A stretch of 55,921 bases of DNA from positions 1 to 55,921 of the forward strand of contig JAFGPX010000162.1 of the NCBI GenBank assembly GCA_016935975.1, given 5' to 3'. Origin of the DNA: Deltaproteobacteria bacterium. GTDB lineage: Bacteria; Myxococcota_A; Polyangia; Fen-1088. The notes under the pieces are model-generated. The model did not search any database. It was not told the origin of the DNA and was given only the letters and a program-made list of their open reading frames with translations. The translations under genes were made by a program, and so were the position numbers. Every line of letters begins with the position of its first letter. The stretch's first letter is position 1. Shown in pieces: positions 9,012-20,352 of this stretch.

Positions 9012-9193
9012 GGCGCGGGCTCGCGTCGTCGCGCCACCTCGATCGTCACCGCGTCCCGGCGCCGTCGGCTCCGGTAGCGGCCTCTGGCTGGCCGAACGGC
9101 GCTTTTCGATCGTCCGGATGCCGGCGTGGCGAGGGATGGCCGTGGCGGGCCTCGGCCGAAGGGCGGAGAGTCTCCCTCCGGGCGACGAGGCTT

Positions 9194-9937
9194 CTACGAT
9201 GGCAGGGCTTCTCGGTCGAGGAACCAAACCGGCCGCGTCGTGGCCGTGCCCGACACCCCGGCCACCGGTAGCGTGCGGTGGCCCTCGTTCCGTTCGGCCA
9301 GTCGGCGAAGCGCCTCCCGCTTGCTCTCACCGGTGACGAACAGCGCGATGTAACAGGCGCGGTTGATGAGCGGCAAGGTCATGGTCATCCGGGGTCCAGG
9401 CGCTGCCGCCGTGTCGCGATCGGCGATGACGATCCATCGTTCGCGTTCCTCCAGCGCCGGCGAGCGCGGAAACAGGCTCGCCGTGTGGCCATCGCGGCCC
9501 ATGCCCAAGACGATCGCGTCCAGGCGCCGCTCGGGCTCCGGGCGTTCCGCTAGCGCCGCGCGCAACTCGGCCTCGTAGAGCCGGTCGCCGTCGGGGGCCA
9601 GGACCGGCATCGGGTGCAGGTTGGCCTTCGGGACCGGCGCGCGCCCGAGCAAGGCCTCGCGAAGGGCGCCGAAGTTCAGGCGTGGATCCTCGGGAGCCAC
9701 GCAGCGTTCGTCGACCATCCAGAGGTGAAGGCGGGCCCACTCGGCCGAGGTCACGTCGCGCTTTTGGGCCAGCGCCGCGGCCAGGACCGGCCCCGACGAG
9801 CCACCCGACAACGCGAGGTGAACCCGCGGGAAGGACGCCATCCGGCTCCGGAGCTGCGCGAACAGGGCGTCGGCCAAGCGCGACGCGCATTGGACGGCGG
9901 TGTCGCAGATCACCTGCTCGCCAGGCAGACCCACCAT
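9194..9937 (-). CDS. pgl: 6-phosphogluconolactonase
   Basis: Hydrolyses 6-phosphogluconolactone to 6-phosphogluconate, the second step of the oxidative pentose phosphate pathway. The 247-residue product from ATG 9937 shows the family signatures: LALSGGSSGP (sugar-phosphate loop), WMVDERCV and LGMGRDGHTASLFP. Length is typical of the DevB/Pgl family. A GTG at 9949 shares one base with the zwf stop codon (TAGTG) and would add four residues; translational coupling makes either start possible. It is immediately downstream of zwf on the same strand. Confidence 0.93.
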   Translation of the reverse strand: MVGLPGEQVICDTAVQCASRLADALFAQLRSRMASFPRVHLALSGGSSGPVLAAALAQKRDVTSAEWARLHLWMVDERCVAPEDPRLNFGALREALLGRAPVPKANLHPMPVLAPDGDRLYEAELRAALAERPEPERRLDAIVLGMGRDGHTASLFPRSPALEERERWIVIADRDTAAAPGPRMTMTLPLINRACYIALFVTGESKREALRRLAERNEGHRTLPVAGVSGTATTRPVWFLDREALPS

Positions 9938-9948
9938 CGTCGCGGCCA

Positions 9949-11523
9949 CTAGCGCCTCGCTTCTGGTTGCTCGACCTGCCGCGGATCCCCCGTGCGCGAA
10001 AGCGGCCCCTCCGGGTTGTGCCAGCGGCCCCACGGCTTGATGAGGTCATCGGCGTCGGTCGGTCCCCAGCTTCCCGAGGCGTAGCTCGCGAGGCCCTCGC
10101 GCGGATGGTCGCGCCAGTAGTCGAGCACCGGCATGACGATACGCCAGGCCGCCTCGACCTCGTTGCGATCCTTGAAGTGCGACTGCTCGCCGGCGATGGC
10201 ATCGAGGAGCAGGGTGGCGTACGCCTCGGACGGTTCGGCTTGGAACTGCCGCTGGTAGTCGAAATCGAGCAGCGCCGAGGCGAGGTGCAGACCATGTCCC
10301 GGCACCTTGCCCTCGAAGCGCAGGCTGATGCCCTCGTCGGGCTGCACGTTGACCACCAGTCGATTGCGGCGCGGCCGGATATGACTGTGGTCGCTGTGGC
10401 GGAAGAGATGGGGCGCCGGTTTGAAGTTGATCACGAACTGGGTGAGCTTGCGGCGCATGCGCTTGCCGGTGCGCAGGAAGAAGGGCACGCCGTCCCACCG
10501 CCAGTTGTCGATGGACAGCCTGAGCGCCGCGAAGGTTTCGCACGAGGATCCCGCCGGCACCCCGGACTCCTCGCCGTACGCAGCCAGCGACTCGTCGTCC
10601 GTGGTGCCGCGGCCGTATTGCCCGCGCACCGCGACCAAGGGCACTTCCTCGCGCGCGATAGGGTGAACCGCCTCGAGCACGTGCCGCTGCCCGCTACGCA
10701 GGTCCGCGGCGCGGAAGGAATTGGGCGGCTCCATCGCGACCACGGCCATGAGCTGGAGCAGATGGCTCTGGATCATGTCGCGCAGGGCGCCGCTTCTGTC
10801 GTAGTAGCCCGCGCGGCCTTCGACGCCGACCCTTTCCGCGGCGGTGATCTGGACGCTGTCGACGAACTGGCGGTTCCAGAGCGGCTCGAAGAGCAGGTTC
10901 GCGAAGCGGAAGACGAGCAGGTTCTGCACCGTCTCCTTGCCGAGATAGTGGTCGATGCGGAAGACGTCGTCGTCCTCGAAGACGCGCCCCAGTACGCGAT
11001 TCAGATGCTCGGCCGAAGCGAGGTCCGAACCGAAGGGTTTCTCGACGATGATGCGCGGGCGCCTCGTGGCCTCGGCCGGCGATTGGCACCAGGCCTTGCC
11101 GCCCCTCACCAGGCCCGAGGCGCCGAGATTCTCGATGATGGGCTCGAAGAGGTCGGGCCCCACCGACAGGTAGAACAGGGTGTTGCCGCCGACGCCGTAG
11201 CGCTCGCATAGCGACCGCAACGCCGGAGCGATGTGCTGCCAAGCGCTGGCCTGGCCGGCGTCGCCGGCATGGTAGTGTAGGCGGTTGGCGAAGGCGTGCC
11301 AGGTGTCTTCGTCGAAGGCGCGCCGGGTTGCACAAAACGGCTTGCAGCGATCCCGGAACCCATCGTCGCCGAGGGGCGTCCGGCTGACGCCGAGCACCGC
11401 CAGGCGCGCAGGCAACAGGCCCGCGACGTGCAAGTCGAAGAGCGCGGGCACTAGCTTGCGCCGCGTGAGATCGCCGGAAGCGCCGAAGATGACGAGGATG
11501 CAAGCAGCGGTCGGGTCGAGCAT
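9949..11523 (-). CDS. zwf: Glucose-6-phosphate 1-dehydrogenase
   Basis: Oxidises glucose 6-phosphate to 6-phosphogluconolactone while reducing NADP+. The 524-residue protein starts at ATG 11523 with [20 protein letters not shown], the GASGDL dinucleotide-binding loop at residues 14-19. The active-site signature RIDHYLGKE begins near residue 189, and EKPFG is present. The reading frame stays open far upstream, but that extension lies antisense to the efflux operon and is not credible. It forms a two-gene operon with pgl, which feeds on its product. The 270-base gap to the divergent TolC-like gene must carry both promoters; no clear element was recognised there. Confidence 0.95.
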   Translation of the reverse strand: MLDPTAACILVIFGASGDLTRRKLVPALFDLHVAGLLPARLAVLGVSRTPLGDDGFRDRCKPFCATRRAFDEDTWHAFANRLHYHAGDAGQASAWQHIAPALRSLCERYGVGGNTLFYLSVGPDLFEPIIENLGASGLVRGGKAWCQSPAEATRRPRIIVEKPFGSDLASAEHLNRVLGRVFEDDDVFRIDHYLGKETVQNLLVFRFANLLFEPLWNRQFVDSVQITAAERVGVEGRAGYYDRSGALRDMIQSHLLQLMAVVAMEPPNSFRAADLRSGQRHVLEAVHPIAREEVPLVAVRGQYGRGTTDDESLAAYGEESGVPAGSSCETFAALRLSIDNWRWDGVPFFLRTGKRMRRKLTQFVINFKPAPHLFRHSDHSHIRPRRNRLVVNVQPDEGISLRFEGKVPGHGLHLASALLDFDYQRQFQAEPSEAYATLLLDAIAGEQSHFKDRNEVEAAWRIVMPVLDYWRDHPREGLASYASGSWGPTDADDLIKPWGRWHNPEGPLSRTGDPRQVEQPEARR

Positions 11524-11793
11524 GGCGCAAGCATAGCGCCCGCGAGTGCGTGCGGGTTTCCCATTCGCGCCGGCCCGCAGGTGTTCTGTGTCGCCGGTAT
11601 CGCCCAGAAGACTGTCTGCCAGACCCTGCCTCGAGATCCTTGCCATGGCTGCCCGCCGGCATTCACCGCGTCCATCGATCCGTCCGAGCCCCACGACGGC
11701 CTTGCCCGGCTGGATCGCGATCTGGCGAACCACAGCGGTAGGTCCGGACCGGGTGTAAGATGACGACCTCTCCCAGGACGCTCGGAGAAAACG

Positions 11794-13308
11794 ATGTTCG
11801 TCTTTCGGCTCGTCTGGCTCTGTCTCGTCCCGCTGTCGCTGGTCGGAGCGGCGCGCGCGGAGCCCATCGTCCTTACCCCGCAAGAAGCCGTGCGCCGTGC
11901 GCTGGCCAAGAACCTGAGCCTCGAGCTCGATCGCCTCGATCCCAATCTGACCGACGTCAGCGAGCGCATCGCGGAGGCGGCCTTCCAGACCGAGCTGTTC
12001 GGCAGCGCGGATGTCGTTGGCTCGCCGGGCTCTGTGTCGGCCGAGCGCATCGGGCTCGATCCCGTGCGTAGCACCAACGTGGCGGGCGAGATCGGCCTGC
12101 GCAAGAGCTTCAGCGTCGGGACCACTCTCGAGGGACGCCTCTCGACGCAAGGCTTGTTCGGCGGCGGCAAGAACGGTCTCGATCCCGCCTACGAAACCGG
12201 TCTTTACCTGCAAGCCCGCCAGGCGCTGCTGCGCGGGCTGAGCCGCACCGCCAACGAGGCGTCGCTGACGAATGCCCGGCTGACGCGCGAGTCGGCGGCC
12301 GCGCTGCTCAGGCGTCAGGCCGAGCTGGTCGCGGCCAGCACGCTCAAGGCCTACTGGGATCTGCGCGCGACGTACGCCAAGCTGGCCATCGAACGCGCCG
12401 CTCTCCAGAGCGCCGAGGAAATCCTGCGCGAGACGGAGGCCCTGATTGGCGCCGGCAAGCTGCCCGAATCGGAGAAGATGTCGGCAGCGTACGCCGTGCA
12501 GCTCAAGCGCCGGTCCTTGCTCCAGGCGGAACAGAGCCTGGCCAACGCGCGGGACCGGATGGCGCGCATCATCGGGGCGGTGGAGCCGAGCTCGCTCGCG
12601 ACCCCGGAGCTGGTTCCCGCCTCGGCCCCGCGGCGCACCGCCCCGGCGTCCTGGACCCTGGAGGAGCTGCAACGGCGCGCGGTCGCCGAGCGCGGCGACT
12701 TCCGCGCTTTGCTCCTCGCGACGAAGATGAGGCGTACGGAGGAGAACGCGGCGGCGCACCGGCTCTTGCCCAAGCTCGATCTGGTCGCCGGCTTGCAGCT
12801 CGTCGGCCTGAGCGGCGACGCGGGCGCCGGCACGACCTCGCCCTACGGCGGTGGCTATGGATCCAGCTACGCGATGAAGCGGGTGGGGTGGTCGGCGGGG
12901 CTGACGCTCGACGTTCCCCTCGGCAACCTCGACGCGAACGCGCGGCGGGATCTGGCGGGCTTGCAGGTGCGGCGCGCGGAGCTGTCCGAACGAATCGCCA
13001 CGCAGGATCTCTCCCTCGAGTTGAATCTCACCTGGCGGAGCCTGCAGCTCGCGCGCCAGCAACTGCGGCTCAGCGAGGAGTCGGCCAAGGTGGCCGAGGC
13101 GAAGCTGGCCAACGAAACCGAGCGCTACAAGGTGGGGAAGATCACCGCGCACATTCTCAGCTCGGTCCAGATCGAAGCCGTGACCGAGCGCCTGGCGCGC
13201 GAGCAGGCGCTGGCGGATCTGGTCAAAGCCGTCGTCGACATGCAGGCCGCCTCCGGCGGGTTACTCGATCGTCTCGGTCTCAGCGCCGAGGGAGAGGCCG
13301 CACCATGA
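11794..13308 (+). CDS. TolC-family outer membrane efflux protein
   Basis: A 504-residue protein with a signal peptide (hydrophobic core to about residue 20, then AARAEP) and two long helical halves typical of outer membrane efflux channels, including repeated Leu/Ala-rich coiled-coil segments (about 130-270 and 370-490). It would form the trimeric outer membrane duct of a tripartite exporter. Its stop overlaps the start of the periplasmic adaptor (ATGA), and the ABC ATPase and permease follow, so this is the channel component of the same machine. Substrate cannot be told from sequence. Confidence 0.9.
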   Translation: MFVFRLVWLCLVPLSLVGAARAEPIVLTPQEAVRRALAKNLSLELDRLDPNLTDVSERIAEAAFQTELFGSADVVGSPGSVSAERIGLDPVRSTNVAGEIGLRKSFSVGTTLEGRLSTQGLFGGGKNGLDPAYETGLYLQARQALLRGLSRTANEASLTNARLTRESAAALLRRQAELVAASTLKAYWDLRATYAKLAIERAALQSAEEILRETEALIGAGKLPESEKMSAAYAVQLKRRSLLQAEQSLANARDRMARIIGAVEPSSLATPELVPASAPRRTAPASWTLEELQRRAVAERGDFRALLLATKMRRTEENAAAHRLLPKLDLVAGLQLVGLSGDAGAGTTSPYGGGYGSSYAMKRVGWSAGLTLDVPLGNLDANARRDLAGLQVRRAELSERIATQDLSLELNLTWRSLQLARQQLRLSEESAKVAEAKLANETERYKVGKITAHILSSVQIEAVTERLAREQALADLVKAVVDMQAASGGLLDRLGLSAEGEAAP

Positions 13309-14501
13309 AACGATCCCGCTCGAAGCCATGGCTCGTCCTTCTCGGGCTTTTCGCCCTAGGGGCCGGCGTTGGCGTCTATGCCTACGTCGCCAGCAAGAAG
13401 CGGCCGGTCACCAAAGAGGCCACGCAGATCGTGGCGGTCCGGCGGGGTCCGCTTACGGTGGAGGTCTCCGCCACGGGCACCGTCGAGCCGGAGTACGTGG
13501 TGGAGATCAAGTCGAAGGCCTCGGGGACGATCCAATCGGTCAAGGTGCAGGCCGGCGATGTGGTGAAGAAGGGGGATCTGCTCATCGAGATCGACCCGGT
13601 AATCGAGCGCCGCAAGCTGACGCAGGCCGAGGCCGATCTGGCGGTCGCATCGGCCAACCGTGGCGGCGTCGCGACCAAGCTGGCTCACGCCCAGACCCAG
13701 CTCGAACGCGACGAGGAGCTGCACACAAAGGGCCTGGTGTCCCGCGAGGCGATCGACCAGCTACGCAAGGAGCTGGCCATCCTTCGGGGCGACACCCAGA
13801 TCTCCGCCGCCCAGATCAGCAAGGCCAGAGCGTCCCTGGCCGAAGCCCGCGATCGGCTGGCGGAGACGAAGATCCTGTCGCCTTTGGACGGCACCATTCT
13901 CGATCGCAGCGTGAACCCGGGACAGGTGATCACCGCCGGCACCGCGCAAGGTGGCCAGACCCTGCTCACGCTCGCCGATCTCTCCCGTCTCTTCGTGCGG
14001 GTGAAGGTCGACGAGGCCGACGTGGCGCGGCTGGCGCCGGGCCAGCGCGTGCGCATCACCGCCGACGCCCTGATCGGCAAGGTCTTCAAGGGCAAGGTGT
14101 TGCGGGTCTCTCCCCAGGGCAAGGTCGAAAGCAGCGTGACGGTCTTCGACGTGGTGGTCGAGGTGGACCCGGCGGAGGTCGGTCTGTTGCGTCCCATGCT
14201 GTCGGCGAATGTTGTGATCCACGTCGACGAGATCAAGGATGCCGTGCTTCTGCCGCGAAATGCCGTGCAACAGCGGGGCGCCAGGTTCGTGGTCCGGGTC
14301 GAGGGCAAGGGCGAGCAGGTGGTGGAGGTCGGTTTGTCCGACGATCGCCAGATCCAGATCAAGTCCGGTCTGGAGGAAGGCGCCCGCGTCGTGGTCCCGA
14401 GCAGCCCAAAGGCCAAGTCCTCGACCCGCATGCCGGGCATGCCCGGCATGCCCGGCGGGATGGGCGCCATGCCGCCCGGAGGCGGGATGGGGCGGCGATG
14501 A
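13305..14501 (+). CDS. MacA-like periplasmic adaptor (membrane fusion protein)
   Basis: A 398-residue protein with one N-terminal membrane anchor (about residues 8-28), a biotinyl-lipoyl-like hairpin ([20 protein letters not shown] then [13 protein letters not shown]), a coiled coil with [11 protein letters not shown] and [20 protein letters not shown], and a beta-barrel domain. It links the inner membrane ABC permease to the TolC-like duct. The C-terminus ends in a Met/Gly/Pro-rich tail (PGMPGMPGG and more), absent from typical MacA and possibly disordered or metal-binding (inference only). The start at ATG 13305 overlaps the preceding stop as ATGA. Confidence 0.9.
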   Translation: MKRSRSKPWLVLLGLFALGAGVGVYAYVASKKRPVTKEATQIVAVRRGPLTVEVSATGTVEPEYVVEIKSKASGTIQSVKVQAGDVVKKGDLLIEIDPVIERRKLTQAEADLAVASANRGGVATKLAHAQTQLERDEELHTKGLVSREAIDQLRKELAILRGDTQISAAQISKARASLAEARDRLAETKILSPLDGTILDRSVNPGQVITAGTAQGGQTLLTLADLSRLFVRVKVDEADVARLAPGQRVRITADALIGKVFKGKVLRVSPQGKVESSVTVFDVVVEVDPAEVGLLRPMLSANVVIHVDEIKDAVLLPRNAVQQRGARFVVRVEGKGEQVVEVGLSDDRQIQIKSGLEEGARVVVPSSPKAKSSTRMPGMPGMPGGMGAMPPGGGMGRR

Positions 14502-15220
14502 TTCGGCTGGTGGGACTCGAGAAGGACTACGTCATGGGCGACGAGATCGTCCCGGCTCTGCGTGAGGTCAACCTGCACGTGCAGCGAGGCTCGTTCGTCG
14601 CCATCATGGGGCCATCGGGCAGCGGCAAGTCGACCCTGATGAACATCCTCGGGTGCCTCGACCGGTCGAGCCGCGGCCAGTACGTCCTCGACGGCGAAGA
14701 CGTGTCCGACCTGGACGACGACGATCTGGCCGGGATCCGCAACCGCAAGATCGGCTTCGTTTTTCAGAGCTTCAACCTGCTCCATCACGCGACCGCCGCC
14801 GAGAATGTCGCGCTGCCGTTGGTCTACGCCGGGGCCGAGCAGCAGACCGCGCGGGCGTTGCGCGCGCTCGAGAAGGTCGCGCTGGCGCATCGGGCCGGCC
14901 ACCGGCCGGCCGAGTTGTCCGGCGGCCAGCGTCAGCGGGTGGCGATCGCGCGCGCCATCATCACCGAGCCGCCGCTCATCCTCGCCGACGAGCCGACCGG
15001 CAACCTCGACACCCGCACCAGCGAGGAGATACTCGCGATCTTCGAGGATTTGCACCGCTCTGGCAGCACCATCGTGATGGTCACGCACGAGCGCGACGTG
15101 GCCGAGCACGCGGCTCGCATCGTCACTTTCCGCGACGGGCGCCTGGTCAGCGACGAGACGGTCCCCGCCCGGGCCGAGGCGTCGGCTCGGGGCCCCGCAA
15201 AGGCCGAGGTTTCGCCATGA
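14498..15220 (+). CDS. ABC transporter ATPase, MacB/LolD type
   Basis: A 240-residue nucleotide-binding subunit with Walker [11 protein letters not shown]-loop FVFQSFNLL, signature [14 protein letters not shown], Walker [13 protein letters not shown] and H-loop THERD. It belongs to the MacB/LolD/FtsE group that drives mechanotransmission-type permeases rather than importers. In E. coli MacB the ATPase is fused to the permease; here it is a separate polypeptide. Both ends overlap neighbours as ATGA, indicating translational coupling. The last 20 residues are an Ala-rich extension. Confidence 0.93.
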   Translation: MIRLVGLEKDYVMGDEIVPALREVNLHVQRGSFVAIMGPSGSGKSTLMNILGCLDRSSRGQYVLDGEDVSDLDDDDLAGIRNRKIGFVFQSFNLLHHATAAENVALPLVYAGAEQQTARALRALEKVALAHRAGHRPAELSGGQRQRVAIARAIITEPPLILADEPTGNLDTRTSEEILAIFEDLHRSGSTIVMVTHERDVAEHAARIVTFRDGRLVSDETVPARAEASARGPAKAEVSP

Positions 15221-16446
15221 CCGTCAAGGCCCGTTTCCGACTGCTGCTGCAGCTCGCGCAGATCGCGATCCGCAGCCTGGCCCAGCGCAAGACCCGCACC
15301 GGCCTGACCATGCTCGGGGTCATCATCGGCGTGGGCGCGGTGATCGTGATGGTGTCGATCGGAGAAGGCGCCAAGCAAAGCGTCTCGAGTCGGATCAAGG
15401 GACTGGGCACCAACCTGCTGGTGATCCGGCCGGGCTTCGCGCGCACCGGCCCCGTGCGGGCCACCAGCGTGCAGACCTTGGTGCCCGAGGACGCCGAAGC
15501 CATCGTCAAGGAAGTCGCGAACGTGGTGGCGGTGGCGCCGGAGATCAGCCAGACCACCCAGGTCAAGTACCTCGCGCAGAACACCTCGACCAGCGTGATC
15601 GGCGTGACGCCCGACTGGCTGGATGTCAACAACCACGCCGTCAAGGAAGGGCGCTTCCTCGACGACCTCGACGAGCGCACCAGCCGCAAGGTCGCGGTGT
15701 TGGGCGCGACGGTGGTCAACGCGCTGTTCGGCGGCGTCTCCGCCGAGAACCAGACGATCAAGATCCGCGGTGTGAACTTCCAGGTGGTGGGAACGCTGCA
15801 AAGCAAGGGGTCGGGCGGCGCGCGCGATCCGGATGACCAGGTGCTGATCCCGCTGTCCACCGCGCGCACCCGGCTGTTCGGCACGGACAACCTGCGCAGC
15901 CTCAGCGTGCAGATCGCCAGCGAGGGAGCCATGGATCGCGCGCAGGGGGAGATCGAGGACCTGCTGCGGCTCCGCCACAACATCCAGGCGGGCGCGGCCT
16001 CGGACTTCAGCATCGGCAGTCAGAAGGATCTGCTCGACACCGCGAGCCAGGTCTCCGACACCTTCACGGCGTTGTTGGCGGCGGTCGCCGGAGTCTCGCT
16101 GCTGGTGGGTGGGATCGGGATCATGAACATCATGTTGGTGTCGGTGACGGAGCGGACCCGCGAGATCGGCATCCGCAAGGCCATCGGGGCACGCCGCTGC
16201 GACATCCTGTTCCAGTTCCTGGTCGAGTCGATCGTGTTGAGCGGGATCGGGGGTCTGCTAGGGGTCGCCGCAGGCGTGGGCGGGGCCCGCATCGTGGGCG
16301 CCATGGGAAGTTGGCAGACCACGGTGGGGGGCGGCGCCATCGCGCTGGCCTTCGGGGTGGCCATGGGGATCGGCGTCTTCTTCGGGCTGTACCCCGCGCA
16401 CAAGGCCTCGAAGCTCGACCCGATCGAGGCGCTTCGTCACGAGTGA
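15217..16446 (+). CDS. MacB-like ABC transporter permease
   Basis: A 409-residue inner membrane protein with the MacB/FtsX architecture: one N-terminal membrane helix ([20 protein letters not shown]) after a short cytoplasmic helix, a large periplasmic MacB-PCD domain (about 60-280), and three C-terminal helices including the conserved [21 protein letters not shown] coupling region, split here as GGIGIMNIM and [16 protein letters not shown]. It completes the tripartite exporter encoded by the three preceding genes. Possible substrates for the class include peptides, lipoproteins, macrolides and siderophores. Confidence 0.92.
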   Translation: MTVKARFRLLLQLAQIAIRSLAQRKTRTGLTMLGVIIGVGAVIVMVSIGEGAKQSVSSRIKGLGTNLLVIRPGFARTGPVRATSVQTLVPEDAEAIVKEVANVVAVAPEISQTTQVKYLAQNTSTSVIGVTPDWLDVNNHAVKEGRFLDDLDERTSRKVAVLGATVVNALFGGVSAENQTIKIRGVNFQVVGTLQSKGSGGARDPDDQVLIPLSTARTRLFGTDNLRSLSVQIASEGAMDRAQGEIEDLLRLRHNIQAGAASDFSIGSQKDLLDTASQVSDTFTALLAAVAGVSLLVGGIGIMNIMLVSVTERTREIGIRKAIGARRCDILFQFLVESIVLSGIGGLLGVAAGVGGARIVGAMGSWQTTVGGGAIALAFGVAMGIGVFFGLYPAHKASKLDPIEALRHE

Positions 16447-16966
16447 GCGCCTCGCGGGCGTGCTGGCTACCGTCCGCACGTGGAAGGAAGTCGGGCGGCC
16501 GGACCGCCTTGGCGGCCCCTGTCCCTGTCGAGTAGCCCGGGCCAAGCAAGCAGCCCGGGCTACGCGCTCCGTTCGGCATGGAGGCAGAAGAAAGAGGCGA
16601 AGCCACGAAAGAGCCAGGTCGTCTGGGGATCCCGACGGAGGGGACCTTCCACCCACGAGACAAGGGCACGAGTCCGGAGCACCGGAGGGGGAGGCCGCAG
16701 GGCCGCTCTGCCGCGAGGGGGTGTCTGGTGGGAGTCGATGGTGCGGCACCGAACCGAACGAGAGTGCGCGGCCACGGCCGCGTGGACGACCACGACCGCC
16801 ATTCGCAGCCCTGCCCGGCGAGCAACTTCGCCTTGGAACACGGCCTTCCGCTCGGCGCCCCGCGGTTTCGCTACGCTTGCCGCGCGATTGCGGTCGAGCG
16901 AGCGGCTGGCGCCGGGGTGGTGTAGTCTATGACGACCATCTCGAACGTCGCTATGGGGAGGAAGCA
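16447..16966 (+). other. Intergenic region, about 520 bp, no credible gene
   Basis: Open frames exist on both strands, but their translations are Arg/Ser/Pro-rich shadows without family resemblance. The only structured element seen is the hairpin at 16532-16563. The promoter of the lipoprotein gene presumably lies at the right end; a GGGGAGGAAG ribosome-binding site sits just before its ATG. Confidence 0.6.
16532..16563 (+). terminator. Perfect hairpin downstream of the efflux operon
   Basis: GTAGCCCGGG (16532-16541) and CCCGGGCTAC (16554-16563) form a perfect 10-bp stem with a 12-base loop, 86 bases after the permease stop. There is no T-tract, so this may be a factor-dependent terminator or an RNA-stabilising hairpin. 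It could also be a copy of a dispersed palindrome. Confidence 0.45.
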
Positions 16967-17362
16967 ATGGCCAAGACTCTCGGACGTGTCTCGCTGGGCG
17001 TGCTGGCGTTGCTGGCTGCCGGCGCGCTCTCGTGTGGCGGCAAGGATTCCGATCGGATCGGCATCGCCAGCGAATGCAGCCAGGATGCCGATTGTCCCAA
17101 GGTCGACGATTTCCAGTTGACCTGCCTGACCATGTTCAAGGGCGGCTACTGTGGGCTTTCGGGCTGCGTGCAGGACGCGGATTGTCCGCTCGGCGCGGCG
17201 TGCGTCCAGGTCGGTGGGGCCAACTACTGCTTCCGCGAGTGCCTCGACAAGCCCGAATGCAACGTGAATCGAACGCTCGACAACGAGGCCAACTGCGTGG
17301 GCAGCGCCGTGCACGTCGGGGTGAGCACGGCGAAGGTCTGTGTTCCGCCCTCGGGCATGTAG
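16967..17362 (+). CDS. Small Cys-rich lipoprotein of unknown function
   Basis: A 131-residue protein with a lipoprotein signal peptide: a hydrophobic core then AGALSCGGK, lipidated Cys at 23. The mature part has many cysteines in repeated C..DADCP-like units (SQDADCP, VQDADCP), a pattern common in myxobacterial surface proteins and suggesting disulfide-stabilised or EGF-like mini-domains. The start is supported by a strong GGGGAGGAAG site. The PAP2 gene follows after nine bases, so the two may be cotranscribed. Function is not recognised. Confidence 0.8.
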   Translation: MAKTLGRVSLGVLALLAAGALSCGGKDSDRIGIASECSQDADCPKVDDFQLTCLTMFKGGYCGLSGCVQDADCPLGAACVQVGGANYCFRECLDKPECNVNRTLDNEANCVGSAVHVGVSTAKVCVPPSGM

Positions 17363-17371
17363 CCGTTGGCG

Positions 17372-18304
17372 ATGGCCGGACATCACCGAGGTCGGAGCGG
17401 GCGATGGCCGGCGGTAGCCGTCGTGGCATGCTCCGCGATACTGCTGGCGGCGTCGGCGCAGGCACAAGAAACGGCGGCGTCCGCCGCGCCAAGGGTGAGC
17501 TACGCGGTGGACGGCGCGCTCACGGCCTTTGCGACTCTGGGCACCGTCGCGGTGTCGCTGCTTCCCGTCGATACGGCCGCGCGCTGGCAGAAGCAGCTTC
17601 TGCCGTTCGACGAGCGACTCGAGGGACGCGCCTCCGCAAGCGCGGCCAGGACCAGCGACATCCTGGCCACCGTGGACGTGGTCGTGCCGCTCGGCCTGCT
17701 GCTGGGGCAGGAGGGGATGAGCGAGAGATACGGCCAGCGCACCTTGATCTACGGCGAGACCATCGTGGTCAGCCTCTTTTTGAACGGCGTGACCAAATAC
17801 CTGGTCGGCCGGCCGCGGCCATACGTGTACAGCGACGATCCGCGCGTCCAGGAGTACGCGCGTGACCAGGGCACGGACTCGCACTTGTCGTTCTACTCGG
17901 GGCACGCCAGCACGACGTTCGCGGCCAGCGTGGCCGGCGCCTATCTCTTTGCCCAGGGCACGAGCGACAAGCGGGCGCGGGCGGCGGTGTGGGGCTTCGA
18001 GCTGGCCCTGGCCGGCGCCACGGCCAACCTGCGCACGCGCGCCGGCAAGCACTTCTACAGCGATGTCATCGTGGGCGCGCTCGTGGGCGCGGCCGTGGGC
18101 TTCGCGGTGCCGCGCCTGCACGGCGGCGGGAAGGTCGAGCTTGCGGCCGCCGAGTGGGTGGCCATCGGTTGCGCGCCGGTCCTGGGCGTGGCGGTCGCGC
18201 AGTTGCTGCCCGCCAAGGCCGACCTCACGGTTCCCCTGCAGGCGGTCGTGCTGCCGTGGGCGACGCTCTCGGGCGGTGGCCTGCTGCTGGCGCGGGCGTT
18301 CTAG
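17372..18304 (+). CDS. PAP2-family membrane-associated phosphatase
   Basis: A 310-residue protein with an N-terminal signal peptide (hydrophobic core, then SAQAQE) and several membrane segments. The three PAP2 motifs are visible: KYLVGRPRP, SFYSGHAS, and a third motif in RTRAGKHFYSDVIVG with the catalytic His and Asp. Family members dephosphorylate lipid phosphates (phosphatidate, undecaprenyl diphosphate, lipid A) on the periplasmic face. ATG 17372 is chosen over the upstream TTG. The substrate is unknown. Confidence 0.88.
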   Translation: MAGHHRGRSGRWPAVAVVACSAILLAASAQAQETAASAAPRVSYAVDGALTAFATLGTVAVSLLPVDTAARWQKQLLPFDERLEGRASASAARTSDILATVDVVVPLGLLLGQEGMSERYGQRTLIYGETIVVSLFLNGVTKYLVGRPRPYVYSDDPRVQEYARDQGTDSHLSFYSGHASTTFAASVAGAYLFAQGTSDKRARAAVWGFELALAGATANLRTRAGKHFYSDVIVGALVGAAVGFAVPRLHGGGKVELAAAEWVAIGCAPVLGVAVAQLLPAKADLTVPLQAVVLPWATLSGGGLLLARAF

Positions 18305-18374
18305 GAGCCCCTCACTCGCCACTCTGCGCGTGGCGGCCTCTCTCCGCAAGCGGGGCGAGGCCTGAAATGGAAAC

Positions 18375-18421
18375 GGCCTTGGCCGCGGCCGGAGGGATTT
18401 GCCCCGGTCGGAGCCAAGGCC
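18375..18421. terminator. Possible bidirectional hairpin between convergent genes
   Basis: GGCCTTGG (18375-18382) and CCAAGGCC (18414-18421) form an 8-bp stem around a GC-rich loop that itself has short complementary parts. It lies between the convergent PAP2 and glutamate dehydrogenase genes, where a shared terminator is expected. No T-tract is present. Confidence 0.35.
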
Positions 18422-18436
18422 GGTCGGATGGAGTTG

Positions 18437-19955
<1,519 letters not shown>

Positions 19956-19961
19956 GCGTTC

Positions 19962-20315
19962 ATGCCCCTTCTGAACCTGTTCTCATCCGCCAAATCGCCC
20001 GAGGAACCCGCGCTGTCGCAGATGCTCGCATCGTTCTCCAAGCTCCTGGCCGCCGAGCTGGGCAAACCCGAGCGCTACGTGATGGTGGGATTGGCTTCGC
20101 GCATGGACATGAGCTTCGCGAGCAGCCGCGAGCCCGCGTGCTATGCCGAACTCAAGAACGTCGGCCGCCTGTCGCGCGAAAAGGTCGAGCGCCTCTCCGA
20201 GGTGCTGTGCGAAGCCATCGCCAAGGCGCTTGCCTTGCCGAAGAACCGCATCTACATCGAGTTCACCAACGCAGACGGTGCGTTGTGGGGATTCGACGGG
20301 GGAACCTTCGGATAG
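19962..20315 (+). CDS. MIF-family tautomerase
   Basis: A 117-residue protein with the macrophage migration inhibitory factor pattern: initiator Met followed by Pro2 (catalytic base after Met removal), MPLLNLF at the N-terminus, GKPERYVMVGL, and YIEFTNADGALWGFDGGTFG (W and final G/F as in MIF), here split as YIEFTNADGALW and GGTFG. Length equals eukaryotic MIF. Family members keto-enol tautomerise phenylpyruvate-like compounds; the physiological bacterial role is usually unknown. It is divergent from gdhA. Confidence 0.85.
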   Translation: MPLLNLFSSAKSPEEPALSQMLASFSKLLAAELGKPERYVMVGLASRMDMSFASSREPACYAELKNVGRLSREKVERLSEVLCEAIAKALALPKNRIYIEFTNADGALWGFDGGTFG

Positions 20316-20352
20316 CGGAGATCGAGAGCGCAGGAAGCCTCCGCACCGGGCG

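Noticed and set aside
9012..9193. Possible terminator or small gene between the STAND gene and pgl
   Set aside because: Only short, weak complementary segments and no coding signal; not enough to call.
11524..13152. Apparent N-terminal extension of the zwf frame
   Set aside because: The extended sequence is antisense to the TolC-like gene and lacks similarity to any domain; the normal G6PD start is at 11523.
16480..16932. 150-codon plus-strand frame in the gap after the efflux operon
   Set aside because: Composition is Arg/Ser/Trp-rich and no domain is visible; the upstream Shine-Dalgarno is weak.
16871..18349. 492-codon minus-strand frame
   Set aside because: Antisense to the lipoprotein and PAP2 genes, which have clear signal peptides and catalytic motifs.
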